From: Chaetoderma sp. LZ-2023a
Lineage: Eukaryota; Mollusca; Caudofoveata; Chaetodermatida; Chaetodermatidae
DNA length: 64,000 bases
Assembly (NCBI GenBank): GCA_034401795.1
Contig: CM067366.1
Span: 74,530,129-74,594,128, forward strand
Reading direction: 5' to 3'
Both the position numbers and the translations under genes were made by a program. The notes below the pieces were generated by a model. That model was not told the DNA's origin, ran no database searches, and saw only the letters and a list, made by a program, of their open reading frames with translations. Each line of letters starts with the position of its first letter. Position 1 is the stretch's first letter. Positions 1 through 11,501 of this stretch are shown in pieces.

Positions 1-143
1 CATTTTATCCCACACACATTATGCTAAATTCTCTGTTCACTTGATCCTCCTTTGTTTGGATTTGAATATTATGATAGACATTTACAGCACTCAATGTATG
101 GGTTGATTATTCCAGATAATGTTGGGTAAAACTGTGCATGTGT

Positions 144-319
144 CATCAAGCTGCTAATGTAGAAAGAATCAAGTAGAATGTTATACCTTTTGCTGGTGAC
201 AGAGCTTTCACGGAACTGACAAAGACATAGACTTATGTCTTTGTCAGCTCCATGAAAGCTCTGGCACCAGCAGAAGGTACAACATTCTACTTGATTCTTT
301 CTACATTCGCAGCTTGATG
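144..319. repeat. near-perfect 176-bp palindrome
   Basis: Two 86-bp arms (144-229 and 234-319) are reverse complements with only a handful of mismatches and no gaps, separated by the 4-base loop GACT. The arms meet at GACAAAGACATA / TATGTCTTTGTC. No open reading frame is associated with it. It could be a foldback or MITE-type element, or an inverted duplication formed by repair. No target-site duplication was recognised at its edges. Confidence 0.85.
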
Positions 320-1760
320 TGTTCCTAATGAATTATAGTAGTGAATTAAAGAAACACCATATAGTGAGTCGACAGAATGATGCCAAGCAAGAGTTTATAC
401 ATCATAGCAAATTAGCAAATTAGAACTGTATAAAGTTAAACCTGATTTTAACAGACAGCTGCTTTTGACAATTGTTCAAAACTGTTCCATCATAAGACCA
501 TCAATCTTAAAGAAACACAATCTTTCTTCACCACAAATCCGCATACCATAGACAATCAATTGTGTTAAGCCTTCTGCCCGTCTTTAGTGTCATGGACCAT
601 AATGTGTGTGCTAAAGACAGGATTGACCATGCGATTTCTTGATATTTTCCATTTAGATGTGCATCTGCAGTTGTCTAAGCTCTGATGGTGTGCGAAGGAT
701 AATGATGGTGATGATGATGTTTTGGATTTTGGAAAATTGAATGGCCCATTATGGCGACTATCAGCGTTAAACTAAACATTATCTTAGCTTAATTTATTGT
801 CTCAGCACCAGCTGGAATGGAACATTACGTATTTTTATATACGCAAGCGTGTGACTATGTATTCTCACTAGTTTCCTGTTTTCGTGAACGCATGCGGTCA
901 TGTCATTGGCAGACATCTTGTGTAAAAAAAACCCTTATGATGATGGCATGACATTTCCCGAACTTTTAATCATTATGTGCAATAAGTAAACTCGTTAAAG
1001 GAACAATCAGCTGTGATAAATCATCTTTTATTAACTGTGATAGGCTGATGTAATGGATAGCTGACATTGTACTTTTAATACTACTGACACTATTTTAGAT
1101 TAAGACTGTGATATTCTTTTAAGACTGATATTATTTTATACTCAATCTGTGATCAACCTATTTGCACACGAACAACCTAAGCTTAAGTTGCCATCATCTG
1201 CTGTAAATTGCATTTGTCTTTACAGCACTCTAAGGTGTTTTCGTAGCCTGCCTGACCAGCGACAAATTTAATCATCATCTACAAGTGTTTTAATGCATTT
1301 TTAACAATATTACAACCATCATCTGATTGTTTTTACCACTCATCATGAATCTTCGGCAGACCCAATCAAACAACAATATGTCTGACCTAAGTAACCCATC
1401 ACCTATGCGGAAAGGTGCTGATTCTGAAAACAAGGTAGACAAACCCAATATTTTCGCCAACACAAACCAATGAACTGGTAACTCATATGAATGATGTATG
1501 GCCCAACTGTAGAGACAAGAATGGTTCTCGACGAAGCTCATTGTTCTCGATAGTGGAAAATCTGCTACATACCATCAACGCGAGCAATAGTGAACTTCTG
1601 CTGGGTTCCCACAATGGGCAAACTTGTCATTCAGCAATTAACATCAAAGTCCAATACCCAAATGACGATCTCACCAATTCCTCAACTCAGTTTTTTTTTT
1701 ACCAGACCGGTCTAGCACCAAAACCATCCGAGTAACTGTGCATCTCTTCAGAGTCTACAT
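320..1760. other. no gene recognised
   Basis: I see no coding region with family similarity here. A short open frame at 1487-1735 (+) lies just upstream of the endonuclease remnant and could be the tail of that element's ORF1, but it shows no recognisable motif. Confidence 0.4.
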
Positions 1761-1764
1761 CAAG

Positions 1765-2520
1765 GGTCATCCGAATAGCAACATACAACGTCGAAGGATT
1801 CCATTCCAACAAATTTTGTCTCAGCGAGCTATGGAAGGAACACGACGTTATTGTAATCCACAAACACTGGCTCTACTTATTCGAGCATGATGTCATATGC
1901 TAATAACCTTTATAATTTGTACTGCTCATCTGAAGACTTGACGAAAATAATCCAGTTGATTATTCGGCTCACTCACGTGGTCAAGGTGGGGTAGCTTTTC
2001 TATGGTCTGGATGCTATTATTGAACCATTGAGCGATGGCAGCGAGTGTGTAGTCTGTATTTTGCTCAACGGGGGTTCAGAACAGCTGCTTTGTATTAATA
2101 CCTATATGCCATGTGAGGGCTCATCAAAAACGGCAGACTATCAATCTGCCCTATGCGAAGTTTCAGAAATCATTAATAAGTAACCTGATGCTCAGGTCAT
2201 CTGGTGTGGAGACCTTAATGCCTCCATACACAGAGAGTCACCAAGGCAGTTTGACCCAATACTTCGAGTTTTCATACAGAAAAACAGTTTCTGCCTGGAA
2301 GAAAATTATCCAATACAGCCTGCATTTCACATGGCTACCAAGAACAGTGATCAGCAAGCAAAATCGCAAATTGACTATGTTCTTTCTCGAGGAGTCAACA
2401 ATCTGGTCGAAAAACTTGTTGTTCTGGACGAAGCTGTTCCTCTCATTTTCACCCCCAAATGGTTCAGATCATACTCCAGTCTCTTGTACTGTTAGCTTCT
2501 GCCACATAGCAACTGTGATG
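1765..2520 (+). pseudogene. non-LTR retrotransposon endonuclease remnant (EEP/AP-like)
   Basis: Conceptual translation in shifting frames gives the hallmarks of the endonuclease/exonuclease/phosphatase domain that opens ORF2 of many non-LTR elements: an N-terminal TYNVEGF block near 1780, a degenerate QEHW box read as HKHW near 1865, GDLNAS near 2210, QIDYVLSR near 2370 and a final GSDHTPVS box near 2465. In active elements this domain nicks target DNA to prime reverse transcription. Several frameshifts and stops separate the motifs, so it is dead. It is in the same orientation as, and directly upstream of, the reverse transcriptase relic, so both belong to one element. Confidence 0.75.
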
Positions 2521-2659
2521 CGCAAGTCTTATCCACGTCGTACTATCTGGAAATGGGATCAACTTAATATTGAATGCTATAAATCTGTCATCTGGGGTAA
2601 TACATGTCGCCTTAGAGATTCATCTATCAGCATGACTACAGGTATAAATTATATTGTGA

Positions 2660-4177
2660 ATGAACTACACTGCTCTCCTCAAAGTAGCTGAACAGGCTGT
2701 ACTACACAAGTCCATGAACATTAGAAGAAATGAGAAATGTGTCCCTGCGCGTGTCCTCCAAGTGTACAAAGACTCTAAGATGGCCTTCTGGAAGTGGAAA
2801 GCACATGGTAAATGTCCTAGCAACCCTTTCCAGACAGAAATCAGACAATTAAAGTCTGAAGTTTGCTGAGCTCAAAGACAGGGCAATGCACTCTGCATGA
2901 GTGACCTCTATCAAGAGATCCAATCAGCTATGGATGGTTATGTCTTCGCAAAACTTGTCACAAAGCAAAGGAAGTCAAGAGCTACCATAATAGAGAGGAT
3001 CACACACAATTGGACAGACCACACAATACCAGAGACTATTGTAGAAGTGTTTGATAATTACTACCTGGAGCTTATGACACCACAATCTAACCCAGACTTC
3101 AATGATGGCTTCAAAAATCTGATAGATCATGATATCGCTAAAATTCGCCAACTCAGTGACTGTAGTTCTATTGTGTCACTGCCCATTACTTCCGAAGTGG
3201 TGAAGTTGGCTGCTAAAAAGCTTCATCGTCACAAAGCGCCAGATCAGATGGGACTTTCTGCAGAGCATATCATTCACAGCCTTGTTGAGCTGATACCAGT
3301 CCTTTGTGCTCTTTATAATTCCATCCTTCAGTTAAAACATGTTCCTGCGATTTTCAAGGTGGGAACCCTAACGCCGATACTGAAGAAGGCAAAGTCCAAG
3401 CATGTTCCGGGTAGCTACCATGGCATCATGGTGTGTTCCATTGTCGGGAAACTTCTGGAGATCATTATAGCGACCAGACTTTTCTTGACTCGCTGATAGT
3501 AAAACTTTACAAACTTGGGATTCCACTATCATAATGGCCGATCATGGACGAATGGTACAAGGGGCTTTCTGCCAGAGTCAAATGGGGTCACCAGCGATCT
3601 ACACCTTTCCCAATTCAGCAGGGTACCGGCCAAGGCAGAACCTTCTCCACACTCAACTACAAGGTCTTTAACAATCCACTGCTCCTGCAGATAGAGGAGT
3701 CTGGCCTCAGTGCACACATTGGCAACATTCCAGTACTGGCTCCAACAACAGCGGATGATATCACAGCCCCTGCATCCTACAGCAGTCCAGATTCCCAATC
3801 AGTTGTTTCTCTTATCGCTGCATATACTGCAGACAACCACTATAGTATGGGAATATCAAAGACCAATGTCATCATTTACCGCGATAGTAAAACCGATCTA
3901 CAGAAATCCGCCATCACTTTCATCAGTCACGAACATGACATTGTTGACCCTGCAACCCATCTCAGCGTTATCCAGGAATCTTGGCATAACATTATGCAAC
4001 ATCGGCTTGAAGTTAATATTTCCACAGCCAGAAAGACACTCTACAAGTTCTTTGGGGCTGGTTTCATGGCAAGAATGCCTTAAACCCAGTAGTGTCTCAG
4101 AAAATCTGGTTCACTTATATTCAATCTCGCCTACTACATTGAACAGAAATCTGGATGTGTTCTCCCTGCTAATGTAG
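2660..4177 (+). pseudogene. non-LTR reverse transcriptase relic with deleted palm motif
   Basis: The linker and RT fingers region are readable at 2897-3496: KKLHRHKAPDQMGL, then a HVPAIFKVGTLTPILKKAKSK block, then a degenerate YRGI box and GKLLEII. Reading resumes near 3500 with LYKLGIP, continues through WYKGLSARVKW, QGTGQGR and a TADDI box (catalytic ADD retained), and ends in a post-RT stretch near 4080-4177. The stretch that should hold the first catalytic aspartate (FLDAAKAFD in the better copy at about 28590) is missing between 3485 and 3500, which points to a deletion of roughly 60 codons. The nearest relative in this window is the CR1-like element at 26.7-30.3 kb. Confidence 0.8.
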
Positions 4178-4192
4178 TCCAGTAAATCTAAG

Positions 4193-4429
4193 TGTAACTC
4201 ACCAGATATAACTCACCAAACCACCAATCTGATACCAGCCCAGGCTCCACTTCCGAACACGTCCGATCTCTTCTAATCATTCCACTTCTTCACTCCTCTT
4301 GCACGATCTTACTTGAGTGCACATAAGCTGATGACGTCAGCGGAGTGAGTGTTTAAAGCTGATGGTGGATCTTAAATATCCCTAATAGATTAAACTGATC
4401 ACAGTCTCGGCAATTCCAACTGTATTACA
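4193..4429 (-). repeat. 3' LTR of the Gypsy element
   Basis: This 237-bp repeat matches 10380-10608 and has the short inverted ends TGTAA...TTACA. It carries a CRE-type octamer TGACGTCA at 4332-4339, also kept in the other LTR (10519-10526), so it is probably part of the promoter. A TAAG duplication abuts its outer edge. Confidence 0.92.
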
Positions 4430-4442
4430 CTCCTCCCCCTTT
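4430..4442 (-). promoter_or_regulatory. polypurine tract of the Gypsy element
   Basis: On the minus strand this reads AAAGGGGGAGGAG directly before the 3' LTR. It is the expected site and composition for the RNase H-resistant primer of plus-strand DNA synthesis. Confidence 0.85.
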
Positions 4443-4597
4443 AATGATAGGCCCACACCCGCCCCAGTACAAACAAATTACCAATATGAAGTGACTGTTA
4501 CACTTATTTACAAAATGATAAATTCAGTTATTTTACTAGTTAACAGAATCTAACTAACTACATAATGATATTTACACATTCATCTCCACTCAGTCCA

Positions 4598-6371
4598 CTA
4601 TAAAAGCATCAAACCATGATGGCCTTGTTGTTGTTCTACCAGCACGGGTTGTGCGTGCCCGCCAATTGTCAGCCAGAGGTTCAGCAACAGCTTCCGGTTC
4701 CATTTCCTGCACACCTGGAGTACCAGTGGCCACATGCACGCCATGGGCGCATTCTCGCCAACTAATACTAACTGGTCTGTGAATTCCCTAGAATTGTCTT
4801 CATATGCCTGCGTATATAATGGCATACTGGCATGTGTAGGCCCATCATTGAACACCTTCTCCATATGATCACATGAAGGGTCAGTACTCCTGAAATCTGC
4901 ACACTTCATTAACATATTGTAGTGAATGACGATCTTCTTGCGGTCTTCATCTTTTTTCAAATGGTAAATGACATCACTAATTTTCTTCAACACGGTCCAG
5001 GGTCCAGACCAGCACTTATGCACTTTTTTCGTCAGACCTTTCTTATATGCCGGAGAATACACTCTCACTCTGTCACCAACCTGAATCAATGATCCCTTAA
5101 CTTTCTTATCATAAAATTGCTTTTGTTTCTTCTGCACCATTTTCGTATTGCTCCTCACTAACTCATAGGCTTTTTCCAACATCTCCTTCATAATATTTGC
5201 ATATTGAGTAGATGATCTGAATCTTTCTCCCACACCACTAAACCAGACGTCTACTGGCTGTTGTGCCTCTCTAGCACACATAAGGAAATGGGGTGTAAAT
5301 CCAGTGATTGAATGAATAGTAGACCTATAAGCTAGTAGAACTTTTGGCAGAAGTTCATCCCAGTCTTTTTGGTTGTTGTCACTGACAATCCATAATATCC
5401 CAATTAAAGTTCGATTTAGACGCTCTACAATATTCATCATAGTGCTGATCTCCAGAATTACAGTTGAGTCAGTCTTTCCCCCGATCTGAATGAAGTCGTG
5501 ATGGCATACCAAACCTACAGAAAATCTCATCTACAAGGGTTTTAGCTACAGCGACTGCTTGATAATCCTTTAGTGTGAATGCCTCTGGCCATTTAGTGAA
5601 GTAATCTGATACCACTAGTATAAAACAGTTCCCATTGTTTGACACTGGCAAAGGTCCAATTATATCCATTGCTAGATGTTCAAAAGGATAACTGGGATGT
5701 TCTTGAACCAGAGGCTCCCTTGTCAATTGCGGTGGTGACTTTGCAGCCAAACACTCATCACAACTCTTACACCATTTCTCAATATCATTTTTCATCCCAG
5801 GCCAGTAGTATCTCAAGCATGCTTTTAAAAAGGTTTTATCGATCCCGACATGATCACTTACTATCCCATTGTGGATTTGTTCCAGAACCTTTTTAACCAT
5901 ATTTTTTGGTAGAACAATCTGGCGTTGTTGTTTACCTAAACAGTCCTTATACGTGTGGTACAGAATATTATCTTTAATGATAAAATTGTGTCTTTGTTTC
6001 CACAGCTCTATTCTTCCAGAAGATTTGCTAAGTTCAAGATTGGCAATACACTTACCATCTTTCAACGCCTGCTTTATAAGATGCAGCACCGTGTCATTGT
6101 CCTGTTCACTCATCATGTCATAGGGTTCCATATCTTCTTCTCTAACATCTTGCGCATCAGTGTTTCTAGCATCCACTTCAGCCATATCTACCTCAGGCAT
6201 TCTAGATAAACAATCAGAATTTGTGTTTGCATCACCTTTCTTATACACTATTTCAAAACAATAGCTACTCAGCTCTATAGAGCAACATGTACGACGACCT
6301 GTTGAGTCATTATCCTGATTGATAGAGTGTATATTCAGTAAAGGTTTGTGGTCTGTAAAGCTTCTTTCCAC
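4598..6371 (-). pseudogene. Gypsy pol: RNase H tail and integrase
   Basis: Read from 6371 down, the protein has the end of RNase H (FTDHKPLL, then GDANTNSDCLSR), a linker, and an integrase with an HHCC zinc motif (HNGIVSDHVG ... CKSCDEC). The core domain follows with MDIIGPLPV (first catalytic Asp) and LHSDRGKD (second Asp). A frameshift near 5470-5530 leads to a second frame holding the catalytic Glu box (VERLNRTL), LAYRSTIHSITGFTP and an SH3-like C-terminal domain (VGDRVRVYSP ... CWSGPWTVLKKI). Integrase inserts the cDNA into the chromosome. The frameshift between the second Asp and the Glu breaks the active site, so it is a pseudogene. Confidence 0.9.
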
Positions 6372-7600
6372 AGAGATGTGGCCGAAAGTGACTCACAGCC
6401 CAGACAACAGCATAAAACTCTATATCATATGCACACCAATTTCTCTCTGATTTTGTCAATGTTTCACTAGCATATCCAATAACTCTTTCCTCCCCTTTCT
6501 GATTTTGTGATAAAATGGCTCCAACAGATGTATTCGACGCATCTGTAGTTAAAATAAAACTTTCACTGAAGTTTGGAAATGGCAACACTGGATATTTCAC
6601 AAGAGCAGCCCTTAAGGTTAAGAAAGATGTATTGCAGGCACCTGTCCAATTAAATGATGCTGTCTCTTTCCTAGTTAATGTGATCAAAGGTTCAGCAACT
6701 TCCGAGAATGATGACACAAACCGTCAATAGTATGACGCCAATGATAGAAAGCTTTTTGCTTCTTTGACTCACGTTGGGGTGGGAAAATTCTTCACCTTGT
6801 CAATATTCCGTGGATCAGGTACTGTACCATTCTTTGACACATGGTGACCAAGAAATGTTACCTCCCCTTGAAATAGTTGGCACTTGCTGGGCTTAAGCTT
6901 GAGACCCGCTCTCCTCAGTCGCAATAATACTTCCTCTAACAGAGATAAGTGCTCTTCCACTGTCTTTGTATACAGAATGATGTCATCAATCTAGACCAGA
7001 CAAGATATCCAATGTAACCCAGTCAGAACTAAATCCATCAGCCTCTGAAACGTTGCAGGAGCATTTGTGAGTCCAAACGGCATAACTCTGAACTGAAAAT
7101 GATTTGTTCCAGTAGAAAAAGCTGTTTTTTCATGATCTGCTTCATCTACCTCAACTTGCCACTAGCCAGAAGCACAATCTAAAGTGCTAAACACATTGGC
7201 TCCGCATAATGCATCCAAACTGTCATCCACACATGGTAGAGGATAAGCGTGTTTGTGAGTTAACAGATTTAATTTTATATAATCCACACAAAATCCATCA
7301 TGCTTTCGTACTAATACTACAGGAGAACTCCATGGACCTTTGCTTTCCTCTAAAATACCACTCTGTAACATATCTTTAGTTTGCTTCTCAATTTCTTGTC
7401 TCAGATGGACAGGAACATGGTGGCATTGTTGCTTAATGGGTCGACTATCCCCAGTATCTATTGTATGTTTGGTTAGACCGGCTTTTCCCAAATCTGAAGA
7501 CCTTTGAGAGAATGCATCCTTATACCTCCCTAGCAAATCCATAGGTTTCTGTTTCTCTTGTTGTGTCAGCAATGATCCTTCGAAGTTTATGTTTGGCTAT
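6310..7600 (-). pseudogene. Gypsy pol: reverse transcriptase and RNase H
   Basis: The RT N-terminus (7572-7162) shows GILEESKGPWSSPVVLVRK, FCVDYIKLN and FSTLDCASG, then hits a stop. The palm continues with [16 protein letters not shown] near 7080 and the catalytic box near 6990, where the usual tyrosine of Y-x-D-D is a TAG stop followed by IDDI. FLGHHVSKNG follows at about 6850, and RNase H starts at 6717 with ILTTDASNTSVGAIL and ERNWCAYDIEFYAVVWA. At least two nonsense codons and a frameshift near 6340 make it non-functional. In life it would copy the element RNA inside a cytoplasmic particle. Confidence 0.9.
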
Positions 7601-7943
7601 GGGCATTCCTCATGTAGCTATACAGATTGTACTGAAAGTTGCTTATTGTCCAAAAACTAATAGACACCTATTCTAGCGATTTGTGCACCTTTTTCCACAG
7701 CTGCTCGAAAAAAACATAATGGAGTACAACCGTGTAATTATATCGGAGATTGACTAACATTAGCAATGCAGACTAATGCCAATCCATTTTGCACTGTGGC
7801 TGCCGTCCTCGCGATTAGCAATCCTCCATCTTGACGGTAAACATTATCAGGTTCCAGAACCCCTGTAAAACCATAAGGTACTAAATTGTATACTTTCTCA
7901 GCCTCTAACTTTGCCTTACCTGTGATTTCCGTTCACGCAGGTA

Positions 7944-8408
7944 TTATTTCTGCATCTGTACATAATGCTGAACACACTCATGGTAATGCACGCCAAAGAG
8001 GAGGTAGTAAAATCTTTTCATTCCTACATCATTCTTGCTGCCTATCTTCAAACCTGTATGTTGTAGGAGGTCCCATCCAATAATTACAGAATTGGAAATC
8101 TGATCAGATACATAAAATGGATAGTTAATCAAGACTGATCCAATCTTAATATCTAAATCCAGACACCCTTTCAAACTGATAGGTTCACTATTTACAGATG
8201 ATGCACTTAAGAGAATGTCTGTATTTAATTTCATTTTCTTCAAGACTGAATTCATCAATCTGAAATGGTCGCTGATAAGGCAAATACCTGCACCAGTATT
8301 AATTAAAGCCTTTGCATCACATCGACCTACAGTAATTTCACAGATATTCGATGTTTTTATTGGCCCAGTTGAAACTCTGGCTGACACCCCGGGCACAGTC
8401 TCAACCAT
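7944..8408 (-). pseudogene. Gypsy aspartic protease with lost catalytic Asp
   Basis: The 154-residue frame has the retropepsin layout: an active-site strand ALINTGAGICLIS around residue 34 and a distal SVIIGWDLL box around residue 107. The catalytic D-T/S-G triplet reads N-T-G, so the essential aspartate appears to be asparagine. It lies between the gag zinc knuckles and the RT, the normal Gypsy position. The frame is open but the substitution predicts no proteolysis. Confidence 0.8.
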
Positions 8409-8479
8409 TACTCATTTAACTGCTCATAACTGCGCCCGCACAGTGCTCCCCTCTTCCAACTTCCTCGAGACATTCTTCT

Positions 8480-9279
8480 ACCTCTAAAACAATCGTCTAG
8501 CGAAATGACCTGGCGATCCACAGTTAAAACAACTCAAACTTCCTCGACCAGCACGTCCATGCCAGCCTTGACCTATTGGTCCCTGATTCCTAGCACAGCC
8601 TCTAGCAAGATGCTCAATAGATCCACAATTAAAACAATTCCTATTAACTCTGCCTAGCCTCTAATTCATAACCAACTCTACACTTCATCTCGTTCATCTC
8701 AGTTTCACTCTGCTTCGCAGATGCAGGTTTTACAGCACTAATTGATACAGATTGTAATTTCTTTTCTGTTTCCAAATGACATTCCAATCTTGATGCGAAT
8801 TCAAGTGCCTCTTCCTCCGATTTTGGATACTTATTTTGTACCTTAATACCTATTTCACCCGTACCAGCAAGAAACCTTGTTAGCACTACATCATCAATGC
8901 ATGCTACATATTTTGGATAAACTCAACATGCCAGTCGCTTCAACTCACCTATATATACAGCTAAATTTTCATTATCCTTCCTATTTCCTAATGTCATCTC
9001 TGCACGAAATGCTTCTACTAATGTAGGTGAGGAATATGCGTCTGTAAAAACTCTCATGACTTCCGGATACCCATTCTCCTTCACATCGTTGTCCAACTCC
9101 CTATACATTGCACATTCTGCATTACCCAGCAAAGTGGGAAAATACAGAAGCTCATCTTTATCTTCTGTAGCATGTATATTACACCACGCTTCGAACTGCT
9201 CCAACCTCAAAACTAGGCGGATGTGCAGCAAGTGAGAAAAAATTTGCTTCAGCCATACTTCTTTATATCTGATCAGCAA
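8480..9279 (-). pseudogene. Gypsy gag with CCHC zinc knuckles
   Basis: 9279-8923 carries a capsid-like block (FEAWCNI ... VEAFRAEMTLGNRKDNENLAVYIGELKRLA), the usual C-terminal capsid signature of Gypsy gag. After a stop the frame continues 8886-8644. Two nucleocapsid zinc knuckles are readable near 8645-8490: the first, CFNCGSIEHLARGC, is a perfect CX2CX4HX4C. The second, CFNCGSPGHFARRL, lacks the last cysteine. Gag would package the element RNA. Stops and frameshifts break the frame. Confidence 0.85.
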
Positions 9280-10379
9280 GCGATTGTTTCACCCACCATA
9301 CAAATATAAATCTTTATGACTGAAAACTATACCTATCGCAACTAGCACCCACTATATATAATCATGACAGTAAGTAGGCAATGAAAAACAATAATCATGA
9401 ATAATGAACTGTAAGTAAAGTACCTTAATCACGTTTCTGCCTCTTCCAACAGACATATACTGGCTGTGGTTCGGACTCCATATCTGAATGATTGCTTTCA
9501 GATTGGCTAGTATATACTGCAGACGAAACCATTTTCGCTTAATGTGTGATTTAGCATGGATTCCATCATAATAACGACTAAAATGATACGATGTGACAGG
9601 TTTTTTATGCGACGCCACCCAATTCATTTCGAATGTCTGTGTACAATATCCTTATGCCACTGGATTGTCAATGGCCTAATATTAACCGCATGTGTCGCAG
9701 AGCTATTCTCATTGATTAAATATCATTATAAATCATCCAATTTTTGGTTCAACATTTGTTGGTTGCTCTGAAGTTCAGTGTCGTTAAATATAGAATGCTC
9801 TAATTGTCCTTGTTCCTGACGAAATTTAATATAGTCAGCAAAACAAAATGGTGGAAGTGATGAAAACAAAAATTAAATTATTTCTTTCGGATGTCACTCT
9901 AGCTTTAAATTCTTTTAACTTTAATATAACACAGTAGCTGAAAGATCTGACAATTCTACTTCTGATCCCTTCTTATGGTATATTGTTCTTAGCAGACCAT
10001 TAATACCCACCACTTATTTTAATGCTTATTTTGTCTGTCGATCTGGTTTCATTTCTGATATAAGATAATATTGCACATTTCAAAGAGTTAACAGTTGCGC
10101 CACGACGAATAACATACCCAATCTTTATATTAGGCTGTACATATTTATTTAAAATATTTGACCGAGAATCTGCACATAATATGTGTCGAAACATTAGGCA
10201 TACATTATATAACAAAATAGAGATATGGGCTGGCCCGTAAACAACGCAGTAACCATGGTAACACAGTTAGAAATTGGATAACAGCTAGCGATAAATTCAC
10301 CGACCGCAAACGAGATTCACAGAAATTATAACAGTTTCATAATAATGATAGCAACCCCAATTTAAACCACTGCCACCGA
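9280..10379 (-). other. 5' leader of the Gypsy element with primer-binding-site candidate
   Basis: About 1.1 kb separates the 5' LTR from recognisable gag. Just inside the 5' LTR the minus strand reads TCGGTGGCAGTGGTTTAAA. A TGG a few bases in could pair with the CCA end of a tRNA, but I cannot assign the tRNA. A 91-codon open frame at 9627-9352 may belong to the gag N-terminus. It has no recognisable motif. Confidence 0.45.
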
Positions 10380-10608
10380 TGTAACTCACCAGATATAACT
10401 CACCAAACCGCCAATCTTATACCAGCCCAGGTTCCACTTCTGAACACATCGGATCTCATCTAATCATTCCACTTCTTCACTCCTCTTGCACGATCTTACT
10501 TGAGTGCACATAAACTGATGACGTCAGCGGAGTGAGTGCTTAAAGCTGATGGCGGGTCTTAAATATCCCTAAACCGATCATACTCTCGGCAATTCCAACT
10601 GTGTTACA
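10380..10608 (-). repeat. 5' LTR of the Gypsy element
   Basis: This 229-bp partner of the repeat at 4193-4429 has the same TGTAA...TTACA ends and the CRE octamer at 10519-10526. The TAAG target duplication follows at 10609-10612. Confidence 0.92.
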
Positions 10609-10612
10609 TAAG

Positions 10613-11259
10613 AAAAAATATAGGTGCACCAGGGAAAGATTGCAACAGAATTTCTGTCAGTAGATCTATTGCGAAGAAGCAATGGCATATTACCCAAAAA
10701 AACTTCGGATGGTGGGAAATATATAATTTTATTTGTTATAACCTGCACGCTTTTGCATCGCATTTATTACTGATTTACTGAGCGCGCACATTGCCCTTAC
10801 GGTCGTCAGGTCAGAATTTAAATCGCTTACTCTTCCTTTATGCGCCCCTATATCCTATTTTTAAACTGTCACGTGTATTTAGTGTTATGTTAGGTGTAAC
10901 GCTATGCTTTATGTACGTTCATTTGTACAGCAGTTACTAAAATATCTGCCGTGCTACCGGATTCGGAATTTTCTTCTTATGTATTAGTTGTAGTGTAGAC
11001 CCCTTCTATCTTGTCTAGGCGAACCATAAGCGGATATTTTAAAAGTTGATGAGCTTAGATTTCTGTCATTTCCTCATGTCGTTCTCCTCTTCTTCGAATA
11101 TTCCACCGTTAGTAGGAGTATCAGGATCAAGTTATTAAATTATGTTATAATATAGCAATCTACGATGACGTAGACTTAGCTGGATGTGATAGGTGATAAT
11201 CCACACACTTTTGGTATTTTATTCATTAATACATACAATTCTCATTTTTGGCTGAATGC
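10613..11259. other. no gene recognised
   Basis: AT-rich stretch between the Gypsy element and the next RT relic. No motif, repeat end or RNA gene was recognised. Confidence 0.4.
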
Positions 11260-11501
11260 AATGTATTTACATATACCAAGACATACATTTTTTCAAATAA
11301 ATGTAGCTTTTGATGTGGTATGGCACGCTTCACTCCTAAGGAAAATTTACAATCTGAGTAACTGGGTCATTGTGGACTACAATTAAGGAAATATATTCAG
11401 GCATGCAGACAGCTGTCAAAGTACAGAACAATTTAGCCAGTCCCTACGATGTACACCAAGGAGTATGGTAGGGATGGATCTTATCAACCATCCATTATAT
11501 G
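11260..11501 (+). pseudogene. non-LTR RT relic, segment 1 (palm)
   Basis: Translation gives AFDVVWHASLLRKIYNLSN (first catalytic-Asp region of the palm) followed by MQTAVKVQNN and a degenerate QGVxxGGILST box. The reading frame runs straight into a TGTAG repeat at 11502 and resumes at 13793 with NNKLLCMLED, so the repeat inserted into an RT gene that already existed. The frame contains stops and is 5' truncated. Confidence 0.75.

Larger units (their letters stand above)
4193..10608 (-). mobile_element. Ty3/Gypsy LTR retrotransposon, structurally complete, coding-dead
   Basis: Two direct repeats beginning TGTAA and ending TTACA bound this element (4193-4429 and 10380-10608). The 4-bp sequence TAAG flanks both sides (4189-4192 and 10609-10612), as expected of an integrase-made target duplication. 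Read on the minus strand, the order is 5' LTR, about 1.1 kb leader, gag, protease, RT, RNase H, integrase, polypurine tract, 3' LTR. RT before integrase is the Ty3/Gypsy order. It is inserted at the 3' edge of the non-LTR relic. I count about 15 substitutions plus an 8-bp indel between the LTRs by eye, so it is not recent. No envelope gene is seen. Confidence 0.92.

Noticed and set aside
1290..1541. 83-codon minus-strand frame
   Set aside because: No motif, no neighbour support, low-complexity end.
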